NCBI RefSeq assembly: GCF_001682385.1
Contig: NZ_CP016210.1
Span: forward strand, 248,001-312,000
DNA length: 64,000 bases
Origin: Azoarcus olearius
GTDB lineage: Bacteria > Pseudomonadota > Gammaproteobacteria > Burkholderiales > Rhodocyclaceae
Reading direction: 5' to 3'
The notes beneath the pieces were generated by a model. The model made no database searches. It saw only the letters and a list, made by a program, of their open reading frames with translations, and was not told where the DNA came from. This document shows positions 17,110 to 26,290 of the stretch, piece after piece. Every line of letters starts with the position of its first letter. The first letter of the stretch is position 1. Made by a program: the position numbers and the translations under genes.

Positions 17110-17702
17110 CCCCGATTTCCTCCTTCCCGCTGCGGCGCGGCTTTGCCGTGCTCGCGCTGGCCGCCGCCGGCGCCGCCTTCGCTTCGCCCGGCGCGCACGG
17201 CCCTAACGGCGAGCATCTCGATACCCCGTCCGGCGCTGTCGCCGTGTCCGCGACGCCGCGCGTCGAGGCACACTCTGAAGCCTTCGAACTGGTCGGCAAG
17301 CTCGATCACGGGCAGTTCAGCTTCTTCATCGGCCGCTACGAGACCAACGAAGCGGTGCTCGGCGCCACGGTCGAACTCGAAGCCGACGGCCTCAAGTCCA
17401 TCGCCGCCTTCCGCGCGGAATCGGGCGACTACCTGGTGAGCGACGCCGCGGTGGTGGCCGCGCTCGCCAAGCCCGGCGCCCACGCCCTGCTGTTCACCGT
17501 GGAAACCGCCGACGACAGCGACCTGCTCGACGCCAGCCTGACGGTGGCCGACGACCACGCCGTCGCTCACGAAGGTGGCAAGCGCGGCCTGCCGCTGGCC
17601 TGGACCGCCGCCGGCGTGCTCGGCCTTGCCGCGGTCGGCACCGTCGCCCTGCGCCGGCGCAAGTCGGCCCCGAACCAATCCGCCCGCGGAGGCCGCGCAT
17701 GA
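17106..17702 (+). CDS. Unknown exported protein of the metal-efflux operon, C-terminal membrane anchor
   Basis: A 198-residue protein with no family I recognise. It has a signal peptide (to about residue 26), then [14 protein letters not shown] at residues 26-39, a central domain of about 100 residues, and a C-terminal hydrophobic segment (LAWTAAGVLGLAAVGTVAL) followed by RRRK, so it is probably anchored in the inner membrane with its body in the periplasm. The same 14-residue motif occurs at the same place in the adaptor protein encoded next. Overlaps of 4 bases with both neighbours make co-translation with CzcC- and CzcB-type genes nearly certain. A metal-handling or adaptor-assisting role is inference. 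Confidence 0.85.
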   Translation: MTPISSFPLRRGFAVLALAAAGAAFASPGAHGPNGEHLDTPSGAVAVSATPRVEAHSEAFELVGKLDHGQFSFFIGRYETNEAVLGATVELEADGLKSIAAFRAESGDYLVSDAAVVAALAKPGAHALLFTVETADDSDLLDASLTVADDHAVAHEGGKRGLPLAWTAAGVLGLAAVGTVALRRRKSAPNQSARGGRA

Positions 17703-18844
17703 ACCGCAAGTCATTCAGCCTGAGCGCGCTGGCGCTCGCCCTCGCCGTGCTCGGTAGCCCGCTCGCGTCCGCCTCGCCCGGCGCCCACGGCCCCAACGGT
17801 GAACACCTCGATGCGCCGGGCGCGGCGGTAATCGCCTCCGGCCTCGCCCGCCTGCCCGACGGCAGCGTCAACGTGCCGATGGCGGCGCAGCGCCGCATGG
17901 GCGTGCTCACCCGCTTCTCGGTGGAAAGCGAAGCTGCAGCCACGGTGGAACTCGCCGGCCGTGTCGTGATGGACCCCAACGCTGGCGGCCGCGTGCAGCC
18001 GATGTACGCCGGCCGCGTCGAAGCCGGCCCCAAGGGCCTGCCGGTAGCCGGCCAGGCGGTGAAGCGCGGCGAAGTGCTCGCTTACCTGCGCTACCAGGCC
18101 GAGCCTTACGCCCAGGCCGAGCAGCAGGCCCAGCTTGCCGAGGTGCGCAACAACCGCAAGCTCGCCGAACAGCGCGTCGAGCGCCTGCAGGGGCTGGAAG
18201 GCAGCATCCCGCGCAAGGAGATGGACGCCGCGCGCGCCGAACTCGACACCCTGAAGGCGCGCGAGCAGCGCATCGGCGCCGCGCTCGGTGCGCGCGAGGC
18301 ATTGCTGGCGCCGGTCGACGGCGTGATCGCCCGCGCCGACGCGGTCGCCGGTCAGGTCGTGGAAGCGCGCGACGTGCTCTACGAGATCATCGACCCGGCG
18401 CGGGTGCTGGTCGAGGCTACGGTGGCCGACCCGGCGCTGGCCACCGGCATCGCCGAAGCGCGCGTGGTGGAAGCGCCGCAGGTCGCCTTCAAGCTGGTCG
18501 GCGCGGCGCGCAGCCTGCGCGACGGCGTGCTGCCGCTGACCTTCCGCGCGGTGCCCGATCCCAAGGCCAAAGTGGCGGCGCTGCCGCTGGCGGTGGGCCA
18601 GCCGGTGACGGTGGTGGCGGCGCTTGCCGAGCGCGCCAGGGGCTTCGTGCTGCCGGCCGAGGCGGTGGTGCGCAACAGCGCCAACGAGCCCATCGTGTGG
18701 ATCAAGTCCGGCGCCGAGCGCTACATCCCGCAGCCGGTGCAGTACCGCGCGCTGGATGCCGCCCGGGTGGTGGTGACCCACGGCCTCGGCGCCGACAACC
18801 GCGTGGTGGTGCAGGGCGCACCGCTGATCGCGCAGATCCGCTGA
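17699..18844 (+). CDS. RND efflux periplasmic adaptor subunit, CzcB/CusB type
   Basis: A 381-residue membrane-fusion protein. It has a signal peptide, the His-containing motif [14 protein letters not shown] at residues 25-38, then lipoyl/barrel-sandwich segments ([20 protein letters not shown] and [18 protein letters not shown]), a helical hairpin of charged residues (about 135-200) and beta-barrel C-terminal domains. It links the pump in the inner membrane to the CzcC-type duct. The shared N-terminal motif with the preceding gene product suggests both bind the same ligand or partner; see findings. Confidence 0.92.
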   Translation: MNRKSFSLSALALALAVLGSPLASASPGAHGPNGEHLDAPGAAVIASGLARLPDGSVNVPMAAQRRMGVLTRFSVESEAAATVELAGRVVMDPNAGGRVQPMYAGRVEAGPKGLPVAGQAVKRGEVLAYLRYQAEPYAQAEQQAQLAEVRNNRKLAEQRVERLQGLEGSIPRKEMDAARAELDTLKAREQRIGAALGAREALLAPVDGVIARADAVAGQVVEARDVLYEIIDPARVLVEATVADPALATGIAEARVVEAPQVAFKLVGAARSLRDGVLPLTFRAVPDPKAKVAALPLAVGQPVTVVAALAERARGFVLPAEAVVRNSANEPIVWIKSGAERYIPQPVQYRALDAARVVVTHGLGADNRVVVQGAPLIAQIR

Positions 18845-18857
18845 GCGGAGAACGATC

Positions 18858-21800
18858 ATGTTCAACTGGATCGTTCGCTACAGCCTGGCCAACCGGCTAT
18901 TCGTGCTCGCGCTCGCGCTGCTGATGATGGCCTACGGCGCCTATACCGCGTGGAAGACGCCGGTGGACGTCTTCCCCGACCTCAACAAGCCGGTGGTCAC
19001 CGTGCTGACCGAGGCCGGCGGCATGGCGCCGGAGGAAGTCGAGCAGCTCGTCACCTTCCCGCTGGAAACCGCGCTCGGCGGCATGCCGGGCGTGACCCGG
19101 GTGCGCTCGGTGTCGGGCGTCGGCCTGTCCATCGTCTATGCCGAGTTCGACTGGGGCACCGACATCTACCGCAACCGTCAGCTGGTGTCCGAACGCCTGT
19201 CGCTGGTGCGCGAGCAATTGCCGACCGGCATCACGCCGATGATGGGGCCGGTGTCCTCGATCATGGGCGAGGTGATGCTGATCGGGCTGCCGCTGGCGGC
19301 CGATGGCAAGGTCAGTGCCATGCAGGCGCGCGAGTACGCGGACTTCGTGCTGCGGCCGCGGCTGCTGTCGATTGCCGGGGTGTCGCAGGTGATTCCGATC
19401 GGCGGCGAGGTGCGGCAGTTGCGCGTCGAGCCGGATACGGCGCGCATGGCCCAGGTCGGCGTCAGCCTGACCCAGGTGGAAGAGGCGCTGCGCGGTTTCG
19501 CCAGCAATGCCGGCGGCGGCTTCATCGACCTCAACCGGCGCGAATACCTGATCCGCCACCTCGGCCGCGGCAACAACGTCGAGGATCTGGCCGGTCTCGC
19601 GGTGGCGTGGAAGGACGGCCGCCCGGTGCTGCTGGAGCAGGTCGCCACGGTGCGCTTCGCGCCCAGCCTCAAGCGCGGCGACGCCGGCTACAACGGCGGG
19701 CCGGCGGTGATCGTCAGCGTGCAGAAGCAGCCCGATGCCGACACCGTGAAGCTCACCGGCCAGATCGAGGCCGCGCTCGCCGAGCTCGACCACGGCCGCC
19801 CGGCCGGGCTGGCGGCGCCCAAGGTGCTGTTCCGCCAGGCCAACTTCATCGAGGCCTCGATCGGCAACGTCAGCGAGGCGCTGCGTGACGGCGCCATCAT
19901 GGTGGCGATCGTGCTGTTCGCCTTCCTGATGTCGGCGCGCACCACGCTGATCTCGCTGGTGGCGATCCCGCTGTCGCTGGCGGTGACCGCGCTGGTGTTC
20001 CAGCTGCTCGGCCAGTCGATCAACGTGATGACGCTGGGCGGGCTGGCGATCGCGATCGGCGAACTGGTGGACGACGCGGTGGTGGACGTCGAGAACATCC
20101 TGCGCCGCCTCAAGCAGAACCGCGCGCTGCCGAACCCGGCGCCGGTGCTGGAGGTGGTGGCGGCGGCGAGCGTGGAGGTGCGCTCCGGCATCGTCTACGC
20201 CACCGTCATTGTCTGCCTGGTGTTCGTGCCGCTGTTCGCGCTGCCGGGCATCGAGGGCCGGCTGTTCTCGCCGCTGGGCATGGCCTACATCGTGTCGATT
20301 CTGGCTTCGATGCTGGTGTCGATGACGGTGACGCCGGCGCTGTCGAGCTTCCTGCTGCCGCGCATGAAACGGCTGGACCACGGCGACAGCCCGCTGGTGG
20401 CGAAGCTCAAGGTCTGGGACGCCAAGCTGCTGACCTGGTCCTTCCCGCGCGCCAAGCTGCTGATCGGCATCGCCGCGCTGGCGGTGGCGGCCGCGGCGGC
20501 GAGCGTGCCCTTCTTCCCGCGCGCCTTCCTGCCGGCCTTCAACGAGGGCTCGCTGGTGCTGGGCATGGTGCTCAACCCCGGCACCTCGCTGGAAGAGGCC
20601 AACCGCCTCGGCGCGCTTGCCGAAACGCTGATCCGCGAAGTGCCGGAAGTCACCCTGGTGGGTCGCCGCACCGGCCGCGCCGAGCTCGACGAGCACGCCG
20701 AAGGCGTGCATGCCGCCGAGATCGACGTCGATCTGCATCCTTCCGAGCGCGGCCGCGAGGCGGTGATGGCCGACATCCGCGACAAGCTGTCGGTGCTGCC
20801 GGCGCAGGTCGCCATCGGCCAGCCGATCTCGCACCGGCTGGATCACCTGCTGTCGGGCGTGCGCGCCCAGGTGGCGGTGAAGATCTTCGGTGACGACATC
20901 GACACCCTGCGCGGGCTGGCGGAGCAAATGCGCCAGGGCCTGGCCAGCGTGCCAGGTCTGGTCGACCTCACCGTCGAAAAGCAGGTGCTGATCCCGCAGA
21001 TCACGGTGCGGCTGGACCACCGCAAGGCGGCGCAGGCCGGCCTGACCCCGGGCGAGGCGGTGCGGTTGCTGCAGGCGCTGACCGACGGTGCCCACAGTGC
21101 CGAGATCGTCGACGGCCCGCGCCGCTACGACCTGGTGCTGCGGCTGGCCGATGCGCGCCGCAGTCCGCAGGACCTCGCGCGCACGCTGATCGACACGCCG
21201 GCCGGCCGCCTGCCGGTGTCGGCGATCGCCAGCGTGCAGGAGACCGACGGCCCCAACCAGGTCGGGCGCGAGAACGGCCGCCGCCGCATCGTGGTGTATG
21301 CCAACACCGACGGCTCCGACATGGGCCGGGTGATCGCGGACGTGCGCGCGGTGATCGCCCGCACGCCGATGCCGGCCGGAAACTTCGTCACCCTCGAAGG
21401 CCAGTTCCAGGCCCAGGAGCAGGCCACCCGCCTGATCGCCGGGCTGTCGCTGGTGTCGCTGGCAATGATCTTCCTGGTGCTGTATTCGCGCTACAAGTCG
21501 GCGGTGCTGGCCGGGGTCATCATGGCCAACATCCCGCTGGCGCTGATCGGCAGCGTGGTGGCGATGTGGCTGGCCGGCGTCACGCTGTCGGTGGCGTCGA
21601 TGGTGGGCTTCATCACGCTCGCCGGCATCGCCACCCGCAACGGCATCCTCAAGGTCAGCCACTACATCAACCTGTGCCGCTTCGAAGGCGAGAGCTTCGG
21701 CGACGCGATGATCGTGCGCGGCTCGCTGGAGCGGCTGACGCCGGTGCTGATGACCGCGCTGGTGGCGGCCTTCGCGCTGACCCCGCTGCTGCTGGCCGCC

Positions 21801-21989
21801 GATGCCCCGGGCAAGGAGATCCTGCATCCGGTGGCGGTGGTGATCTTCGGCGGGCTGGTCAGCTCCACGCTGCTCGACACCCTGCTGACCCCGGTGATCT
21901 TCCGCCTGGTCGGCGAGAAGCCCACCCGCCGCCTGCTCGAAGGCGGCGAGGAGGGCGCGGTGCAGGGCTTGCCGCAGGAGGCCTATTGA
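18858..21989 (+). CDS. Heavy-metal RND efflux pump, CzcA/CusA family
   Basis: A full-length 1043-residue HME-RND transporter. It starts with [17 protein letters not shown], has two large periplasmic loops and 12 transmembrane segments. The proton-relay part of TM4 reads [16 protein letters not shown] (about residues 398-414). This differs from the DFGxxVDGA form of zinc/cobalt CzcA and the AIGAMVDAA form of copper/silver CusA, so I do not assign the metal. It acts with the adaptor and duct encoded just upstream; a 13-base gap and an ACGATC leader precede the start. Confidence 0.94.
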   Translation: MFNWIVRYSLANRLFVLALALLMMAYGAYTAWKTPVDVFPDLNKPVVTVLTEAGGMAPEEVEQLVTFPLETALGGMPGVTRVRSVSGVGLSIVYAEFDWGTDIYRNRQLVSERLSLVREQLPTGITPMMGPVSSIMGEVMLIGLPLAADGKVSAMQAREYADFVLRPRLLSIAGVSQVIPIGGEVRQLRVEPDTARMAQVGVSLTQVEEALRGFASNAGGGFIDLNRREYLIRHLGRGNNVEDLAGLAVAWKDGRPVLLEQVATVRFAPSLKRGDAGYNGGPAVIVSVQKQPDADTVKLTGQIEAALAELDHGRPAGLAAPKVLFRQANFIEASIGNVSEALRDGAIMVAIVLFAFLMSARTTLISLVAIPLSLAVTALVFQLLGQSINVMTLGGLAIAIGELVDDAVVDVENILRRLKQNRALPNPAPVLEVVAAASVEVRSGIVYATVIVCLVFVPLFALPGIEGRLFSPLGMAYIVSILASMLVSMTVTPALSSFLLPRMKRLDHGDSPLVAKLKVWDAKLLTWSFPRAKLLIGIAALAVAAAAASVPFFPRAFLPAFNEGSLVLGMVLNPGTSLEEANRLGALAETLIREVPEVTLVGRRTGRAELDEHAEGVHAAEIDVDLHPSERGREAVMADIRDKLSVLPAQVAIGQPISHRLDHLLSGVRAQVAVKIFGDDIDTLRGLAEQMRQGLASVPGLVDLTVEKQVLIPQITVRLDHRKAAQAGLTPGEAVRLLQALTDGAHSAEIVDGPRRYDLVLRLADARRSPQDLARTLIDTPAGRLPVSAIASVQETDGPNQVGRENGRRRIVVYANTDGSDMGRVIADVRAVIARTPMPAGNFVTLEGQFQAQEQATRLIAGLSLVSLAMIFLVLYSRYKSAVLAGVIMANIPLALIGSVVAMWLAGVTLSVASMVGFITLAGIATRNGILKVSHYINLCRFEGESFGDAMIVRGSLERLTPVLMTALVAAFALTPLLLAADAPGKEILHPVAVVIFGGLVSSTLLDTLLTPVIFRLVGEKPTRRLLEGGEEGAVQGLPQEAY

Positions 21990-22096
21990 CCGCCACCGCT
22001 ACCATTCCGCCCGTTCGCGCACCCGCGCGCAATGAAATCCGAGGCCCGCGCGGCGCCGCCTGCAAAGTGCGCCGCACCTTCGATGGAGATATTCCG

Positions 22097-22480
22097 ATGA
22101 CAGCCCTCAAGACCCTCCTCGTCGCCGTCGCCTTCGGCGCCGCCTCCCTTGCCGCCGCGCCGGTGCTCGCCCACGGCGACAGCGCCCCCAAGCACGGCGG
22201 CATCGTCAAGTCCGCCAACGACCTGTCCTTCGAGTTGGTGGCCGAAGGCGGCGACGCTGCGCTCTATATCGACGACCACGGTTCGGCCTTCGACACCGCC
22301 GGCGCCAGCGGCAAGCTCACCGTGCTCGCCGGCAGCGACAAGACCGCAGTGGAGTTGAAACCCGCTGGCGGCAACAAGCTGCTCGCCGCCGGTGCCAGGC
22401 TGCCGGCCGGCGCCAAGGTGGTTGCGGTGATCACGACTGCCCAGAACAAGACCGCCTCGGTACGCTTCAACCTGCCCTGA
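22097..22480 (+). CDS. Small exported protein at the end of the metal-efflux operon
   Basis: A 127-residue protein starting at the ATG at 22097, preceded by GGAGAT. The signal peptide probably ends at VLA, which would leave mature protein beginning with HGDSAPKHGG, an N-terminal histidine with a second one seven residues later. The rest is a small beta-rich domain without cysteines. I do not recognise the family. Position 107 bases after the pump gene suggests a periplasmic metal-binding accessory; an N-terminal histidine copper site as in CopC-like proteins is a speculation worth testing. Confidence 0.78.
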   Translation: MTALKTLLVAVAFGAASLAAAPVLAHGDSAPKHGGIVKSANDLSFELVAEGGDAALYIDDHGSAFDTAGASGKLTVLAGSDKTAVELKPAGGNKLLAAGARLPAGAKVVAVITTAQNKTASVRFNLP

Positions 22481-22550
22481 GCGGGTAGCGCCGAACCGGG
22501 CTCCGGGGCCGCGCCGCTGCCCCGCCCGGTCCCGGCAAAGCGGTTGTACG

Positions 22551-22593
22551 GCCCCCTTCGCGGGGGCGTTCGCGCTTATGCCGAAAGGCATAA
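22551..22593 (+). promoter_or_regulatory. Two consecutive hairpins in the leader of the TonB-receptor gene
   Basis: First hairpin: GCCCCC (22551-22556) with GGGGGC (22562-22567), loop TTCGC. Second hairpin: TTATGCC (22576-22582), GAAA tetraloop, GGCATAA (22587-22593), a perfect 7-base stem with a stable GNRA loop. They lie 145-187 bases before the receptor start, after the end of the efflux operon. They may be a terminator pair or a structured leader. I do not recognise a known riboswitch. Confidence 0.45.
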
Positions 22594-22737
22594 ATGCGGT
22601 GCTACGGAAATATCCGTGGCCCTTGTTGCGAATCACGTTTTTCGTACAAGACCGGACGCAGCGCATGGCCGATCCTTGATGCCGACACGATGTCTTGCCG
22701 CACCCCCATCCCCGTCTGCCATCAGGAGTAGATCGAC

Positions 22738-24909
22738 ATGACTACCAGGACCAAGCGTCGCCTCCGCCGCGTGCTCGTACCCGCGGCCGCCGCCCTCAGC
22801 TGTGCCTCGGTGTTTGCCGCCGAACCCGCCGACACCCAGGACGCCGCCGACACCACGCCCGCTGCCGCGACCGCCTCCGCCAGCACGCTCGACACCGTCA
22901 GCGTCACCGGCAAGAAGCAGCCCTACCGCAAGCTCACCGCCACCGGCGCCACCAAGACCGACACCCTGCTGAAGGATCTGCCGCAGAGCGTGCGCGTGCT
23001 GACCGAGGACCTGCTGGAAGACGCCGGCGTCACCAACCTCGCCGGCGCGCTGGACCTTTCCAGCGGCGTGTCGCGCCAGAGCAACCTCGGCGGCCTGTGG
23101 GACAGCTACGCGATGCGCGGCTTCACCGGCGACCCCAGCTTCGGCTCCGACTACCTGGTGAACGGCTTCAACTACAGCCGCGGCTACAACGGCGTGCGCG
23201 ACGCCGCCAACACCGGCTCGGTGGAAGTGCTGAAGGGGCCGTCGGCCGCGCTGTACGGCCGCGGTGAACCCGGCGGCACGGTGAACATCACCACCAAGAA
23301 GCCGTTGTTCCAGCGCGAAGGCCAGGTGGACATCTCCTACGGCAGCTTCGACGCCTTCCGCACCGCGATCGACCTCACCGGCCCGATCTCCGACCGCATG
23401 GCCTACCGCCTCAACGGCGCTTACGAGAAGGCCGGCAGCTATCGCGACCACGTCTCGTCGGAACGCTCGCTGATCTCGCCGTCCTTCCTGTGGATGCTGT
23501 CGTACGACACCACGCTGTCGTACGAGCTGGAAGTGTCGCGCCAGAAGGCCACCTTCGACCGCGGCGTGATGGCGATCAACGGCAAGCTCGGCGTGCTGTC
23601 GCGCAAGCGCTTCCTCGGCGAACCGGGCGATGGCGATCACGACACCGAGACCGTCGGCCACCAGGTCTTCCTGCAGCACTACCTCAACGACGACTGGCAG
23701 CTGCAGGGGGGCTTCAGCTTCCGCGAAAGCTCGATCAAGGGCACCTCGACCGAAGTGCGCTTCCTGCGCGCCGACGGCGAGAACGCGGCACGCCAGCGCC
23801 GCACCCGCGACAACGAGGCCTCCGATCTGTCCGCGCGCGCCGAGCTGCTCGGCAGCTTCAGGACCGGCCCGCTCAGGCACAACGTGCTGTTCGGCGTCGA
23901 TGCCTACAAGTTCGTCGACGAGCGCCTGCAGTACCGTATCGCCAACGCCGGCGACATCAACATCTTCGAGCCGGTGTACGGCAATGTGGTGTGGGGCTTC
24001 ACGCCCGCCAACCGCAACACCGACACCAAGGAAGAGCAGGATTCGCGCAGCCTCTATGCGCAGGACCAGATCGACCTGACCGAGCAGTGGAAGCTGCTGC
24101 TGGGCGTGCGCTTCGACGACTACGACCAGAAGCTGACCAACAACCGCAACGGCATCGTGGTGAAGAAGTCGCTCGCCGCCACCAGCCCGCGCGTCGGCCT
24201 GGTATATCAGCCGACCAAGCAGGTTTCGCTGTATGCCCAGGCGGGCAAGAGCTTCCGCCCCAACGGCGGGGTGAGCCGCGACTTCACCGCCTTCGATCCG
24301 GAAGAGGGCCGCTCGTATGAACTGGGCGCCAAGTGGGATTCCGCCGACCAGCGCATCACCAGCACTGTTGCGCTGTTCCACATCACCAAGGAAAACGTGC
24401 TGAGCCCGGACCCGGTCGATCCGAACAACTTCTACGTGACCGCCGGCGAAGTGGAAAGCAAGGGCCTGGAGTTCGACCTGTCCGGCGAGATCATGCCGAC
24501 CGTCCGCCTGTCCTTCGCCTACGCCTACACCAAGACCGAGGTCACCAAGGACAACAACAAGCTGCTGCAAGGCCGAGAGCTGGCCAACGTGCCGCTGCAC
24601 AGCGCCAACCTGATGCTGGTCAAGAGCCTGTCGCTGAACGACAAGCCGGCGACCGTCGGCGTCGGCCTGAACTATGTCGGCGAACGCGAAGGCGCGGTGG
24701 CACCGCTGGTTGCCGCCGACGACTTCAAGCTGCCCGGCTACACCACGGTCAAGCTCACCGGCTCGTACAACTTCGACAAGCAGACCAAGCTGATGCTGGA
24801 GGTCGATAACCTCTTCGACAAGGAGTACTACACCAGCTCCTACAGCCAGGCCTGGGTCTATCCGGGCAGCCCGCGCGCCTTCAAGGCCACGCTGCAGCAC
24901 CGCTTCTGA
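22738..24909 (+). CDS. TonB-dependent siderophore/metal receptor
   Basis: A 723-residue outer-membrane receptor. A signal peptide ends near VFAAE, followed by a threonine/alanine-rich linker and a TonB-box-like segment near DTVSVTG (residues about 52-58). Then comes the plug domain (LLKDLPQSVRVLTEDLLED, with VEVLKGPSAALYGRGEPGG) and the 22-strand barrel, ending in the terminal phenylalanine (LQHRF) needed for outer-membrane assembly. The layout matches the FhuA/FpvA-like siderophore group. The energising ExbB-ExbD-TonB proteins are encoded about 2.6 kb downstream. The ligand is not identified. Confidence 0.93.
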   Translation: MTTRTKRRLRRVLVPAAAALSCASVFAAEPADTQDAADTTPAAATASASTLDTVSVTGKKQPYRKLTATGATKTDTLLKDLPQSVRVLTEDLLEDAGVTNLAGALDLSSGVSRQSNLGGLWDSYAMRGFTGDPSFGSDYLVNGFNYSRGYNGVRDAANTGSVEVLKGPSAALYGRGEPGGTVNITTKKPLFQREGQVDISYGSFDAFRTAIDLTGPISDRMAYRLNGAYEKAGSYRDHVSSERSLISPSFLWMLSYDTTLSYELEVSRQKATFDRGVMAINGKLGVLSRKRFLGEPGDGDHDTETVGHQVFLQHYLNDDWQLQGGFSFRESSIKGTSTEVRFLRADGENAARQRRTRDNEASDLSARAELLGSFRTGPLRHNVLFGVDAYKFVDERLQYRIANAGDINIFEPVYGNVVWGFTPANRNTDTKEEQDSRSLYAQDQIDLTEQWKLLLGVRFDDYDQKLTNNRNGIVVKKSLAATSPRVGLVYQPTKQVSLYAQAGKSFRPNGGVSRDFTAFDPEEGRSYELGAKWDSADQRITSTVALFHITKENVLSPDPVDPNNFYVTAGEVESKGLEFDLSGEIMPTVRLSFAYAYTKTEVTKDNNKLLQGRELANVPLHSANLMLVKSLSLNDKPATVGVGLNYVGEREGAVAPLVAADDFKLPGYTTVKLTGSYNFDKQTKLMLEVDNLFDKEYYTSSYSQAWVYPGSPRAFKATLQHRF

Positions 24910-24929
24910 TTGCCTGCGAGAGCCGAACG

Positions 24930-25676
24930 ATGAACCTGAAACCGATGTTCCGCAGCATCGCCGCCGGCCTCGCGCTGGCGGCCGCGGCCAGCGCCGCTCA
25001 CGCCCACCAGATCTGGTTCGAGCAGGCCGGCAACAGCATCACCTTCCGCTACGGCGAACTCGACGAGAACCTGCACGAAGTCTCGCCCGGCGGCCTGGAT
25101 CGCTTTCGCGCGCTCGAAGCGCGCTGGGTCAAGGCCCAGGGCACCGCGCCGCTGGCGATGCAGAAACTGCAGGACGGCTACGCGGTGCCGGCGCGCACCG
25201 CCGCCGGTGAATCGCTGCTCGCCATCGACAACAACTACCCGATGTTCGACACCAGGCGCGACGGCAAGCTGTTGCGCACCTGGTGGGTGCCGGCGACGCG
25301 CTGGGTTGGCGACTTCTCGGCGCGCAAGGCCGAGCTGCCGCTGGATTTCGTGCCCACCGGCGTCAAGCGCGGCGACGCGGTGGAGTTCCAGCTGGTGTAC
25401 AAGGGCGAGCCGCTCGCCGGCGAAAAGGTGAAGCTGGCCACGCCTTCGGGCTGGGTCAAGTACGCCACTACCGACGCCGACGGCAAGGTCGCCTTCGCGC
25501 TGCCGTGGAAGGGCAACTACGTGCTCGGCGTGTATTACACCGACGAGATCGAAGGCGTGCGCGGCGACGAGAAGTACCAGCTGGAGGGCTACAACACCTC
25601 GGTGTCGTTCAACCTGGCAAAGGGGCTGGCGCCGCTGGCGACGGCAGCGCAGACGCTGCCGGGCGGGAAGCACTGA
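24930..25676 (+). CDS. DUF4198 periplasmic protein
   Basis: A 248-residue exported protein. The signal peptide ends at AHAHQ, and the mature part begins HQIWFEQAG, as in DUF4198 proteins, which often stand next to TonB receptors and nickel/cobalt or iron uptake genes. It has an internal carbohydrate/transthyretin-like beta region (GEPLAGEKVKLATPSGWVKYATTDADGKV). It starts 20 bases after the receptor stop and is almost surely co-transcribed. A periplasmic ligand-binding role for the same substrate is likely but not proven. Confidence 0.9.
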   Translation: MNLKPMFRSIAAGLALAAAASAAHAHQIWFEQAGNSITFRYGELDENLHEVSPGGLDRFRALEARWVKAQGTAPLAMQKLQDGYAVPARTAAGESLLAIDNNYPMFDTRRDGKLLRTWWVPATRWVGDFSARKAELPLDFVPTGVKRGDAVEFQLVYKGEPLAGEKVKLATPSGWVKYATTDADGKVAFALPWKGNYVLGVYYTDEIEGVRGDEKYQLEGYNTSVSFNLAKGLAPLATAAQTLPGGKH

Positions 25677-25712
25677 GCTTTAGGCGCTGAGTTGCGCCGG
25701 AAGCAGGCTCTG

Positions 25713-25814
25713 CTCCCTCCCCTTCAAGGGGAGGGCTGGGGTGGGGATGGGGTTATCGCAGCGCGGAGCCCAGCCCCCTCCCCCTCCCAGCCTCCCCCTT
25801 GAAGGGTGAGGAGC
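25713..25814. repeat. Dispersed intergenic repeat, copy C (short form)
   Basis: The two terminal palindromes (CTCCCCTTCAAGGGGAG at about 25717-25733 and the CCCCCTTGAAGGGTGAGG end near 25794-25811) and the GGGGTGGGGATGGGGTT block are kept. The internal palindrome and GGAGCG-type block present in copies A and B are missing. The copy lies 36 bases after the DUF4198 stop. Confidence 0.75.
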
Positions 25815-25860
25815 ACAACCGGCGACCATCACACTGCCTCGCCAGTTCGACTCCTCGTCA

Positions 25861-25897
25861 CAAAGCCCGCGACGGGCTCCCTCCGTCGCGGGCTTTG
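25861..25897. terminator. Perfect 15-base inverted repeat, terminator-like
   Basis: CAAAGCCCGCGACGG (25861-25875) and CCGTCGCGGGCTTTG (25883-25897) form a perfect 15-base stem with a 7-base loop. The A/T ends give a short T run on both strands, as in bidirectional intrinsic terminators. It lies 185 bases after the DUF4198 stop, beyond repeat copy C, and probably ends the receptor operon. Confidence 0.6.
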
Positions 25898-26237
25898 TGC
25901 GCTCTGAAGCGCGGTTTTCCGGGCGGTCGGGCGGCAGCTCCGGCTTCCGCCCCAACCCCATGCACCACCGTGTAGCACCCCGAACACTCTTGGTGCATCT
26001 CGCCCCGACAAAGCGCCTCTACGGGCTTGAACGGGGCGACTGCGGCGGCCGCCGCGACCGGCAAAGATTGCGGTGCGCGGGGAAGGACGGAATTTTGTGC
26101 TGCGCCTCCGTCGCCGCGGACGATATTCGCGCGAATTCGCCCCTGCTGCCCCGCAGGACCAGGACTTAGGCGCGATTACTGCAACACGGAAGTACAGGAA
26201 AGCGGCGCGTCCGCCCCGGTGCGGGGCGCGCCAGACA

Positions 26238-26261
26238 GCGGCGGGAGGGTGTTCCCGCCGC
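26238..26261 (+). promoter_or_regulatory. Hairpin in the leader of the DUF1624 gene
   Basis: GCGGCGGGA (26238-26246) pairs with TCCCGCCGC (26253-26261), a 9-base stem with a 6-base loop, ending 29 bases before the start codon. A second GC-rich hairpin lies just upstream. They may attenuate the message or cover the ribosome site; this is only a structural observation. Confidence 0.35.
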
Positions 26262-26290
26262 CTCCAACGAAACTTTATGCGGGTGACTTG

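Larger units (their letters stand above)
25677..26290. other. Gene-free stretch before the DUF1624 gene
   Basis: About 610 bases without a convincing gene. It holds a short copy of the dispersed repeat (25713-25814), a perfect 15-base inverted repeat (25861-25897), and GC-rich hairpins near the next gene (about 26205-26228 and 26238-26261). Frames crossing it are short and unlike known proteins. A promoter for the downstream membrane-protein/ExbB set should lie in the 26080-26200 part, but I see no clear -35/-10 pair. Confidence 0.65.

Noticed and set aside
18897-21827. 976-residue open frame on the minus strand opposite the CzcA-type pump gene
   Set aside because: It is rich in His, Arg, Gln and Asp in a pattern produced by antisense reading of GC-rich codons. 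It shows no domain and exactly mirrors a well-supported pump gene.
22594-22737. Possible Fur box before the TonB-dependent receptor
   Set aside because: The AT-richer part around TTGCGAATCACGTTTTTCG has no 19-base palindrome near the Fur consensus, so I do not claim iron regulation from sequence.
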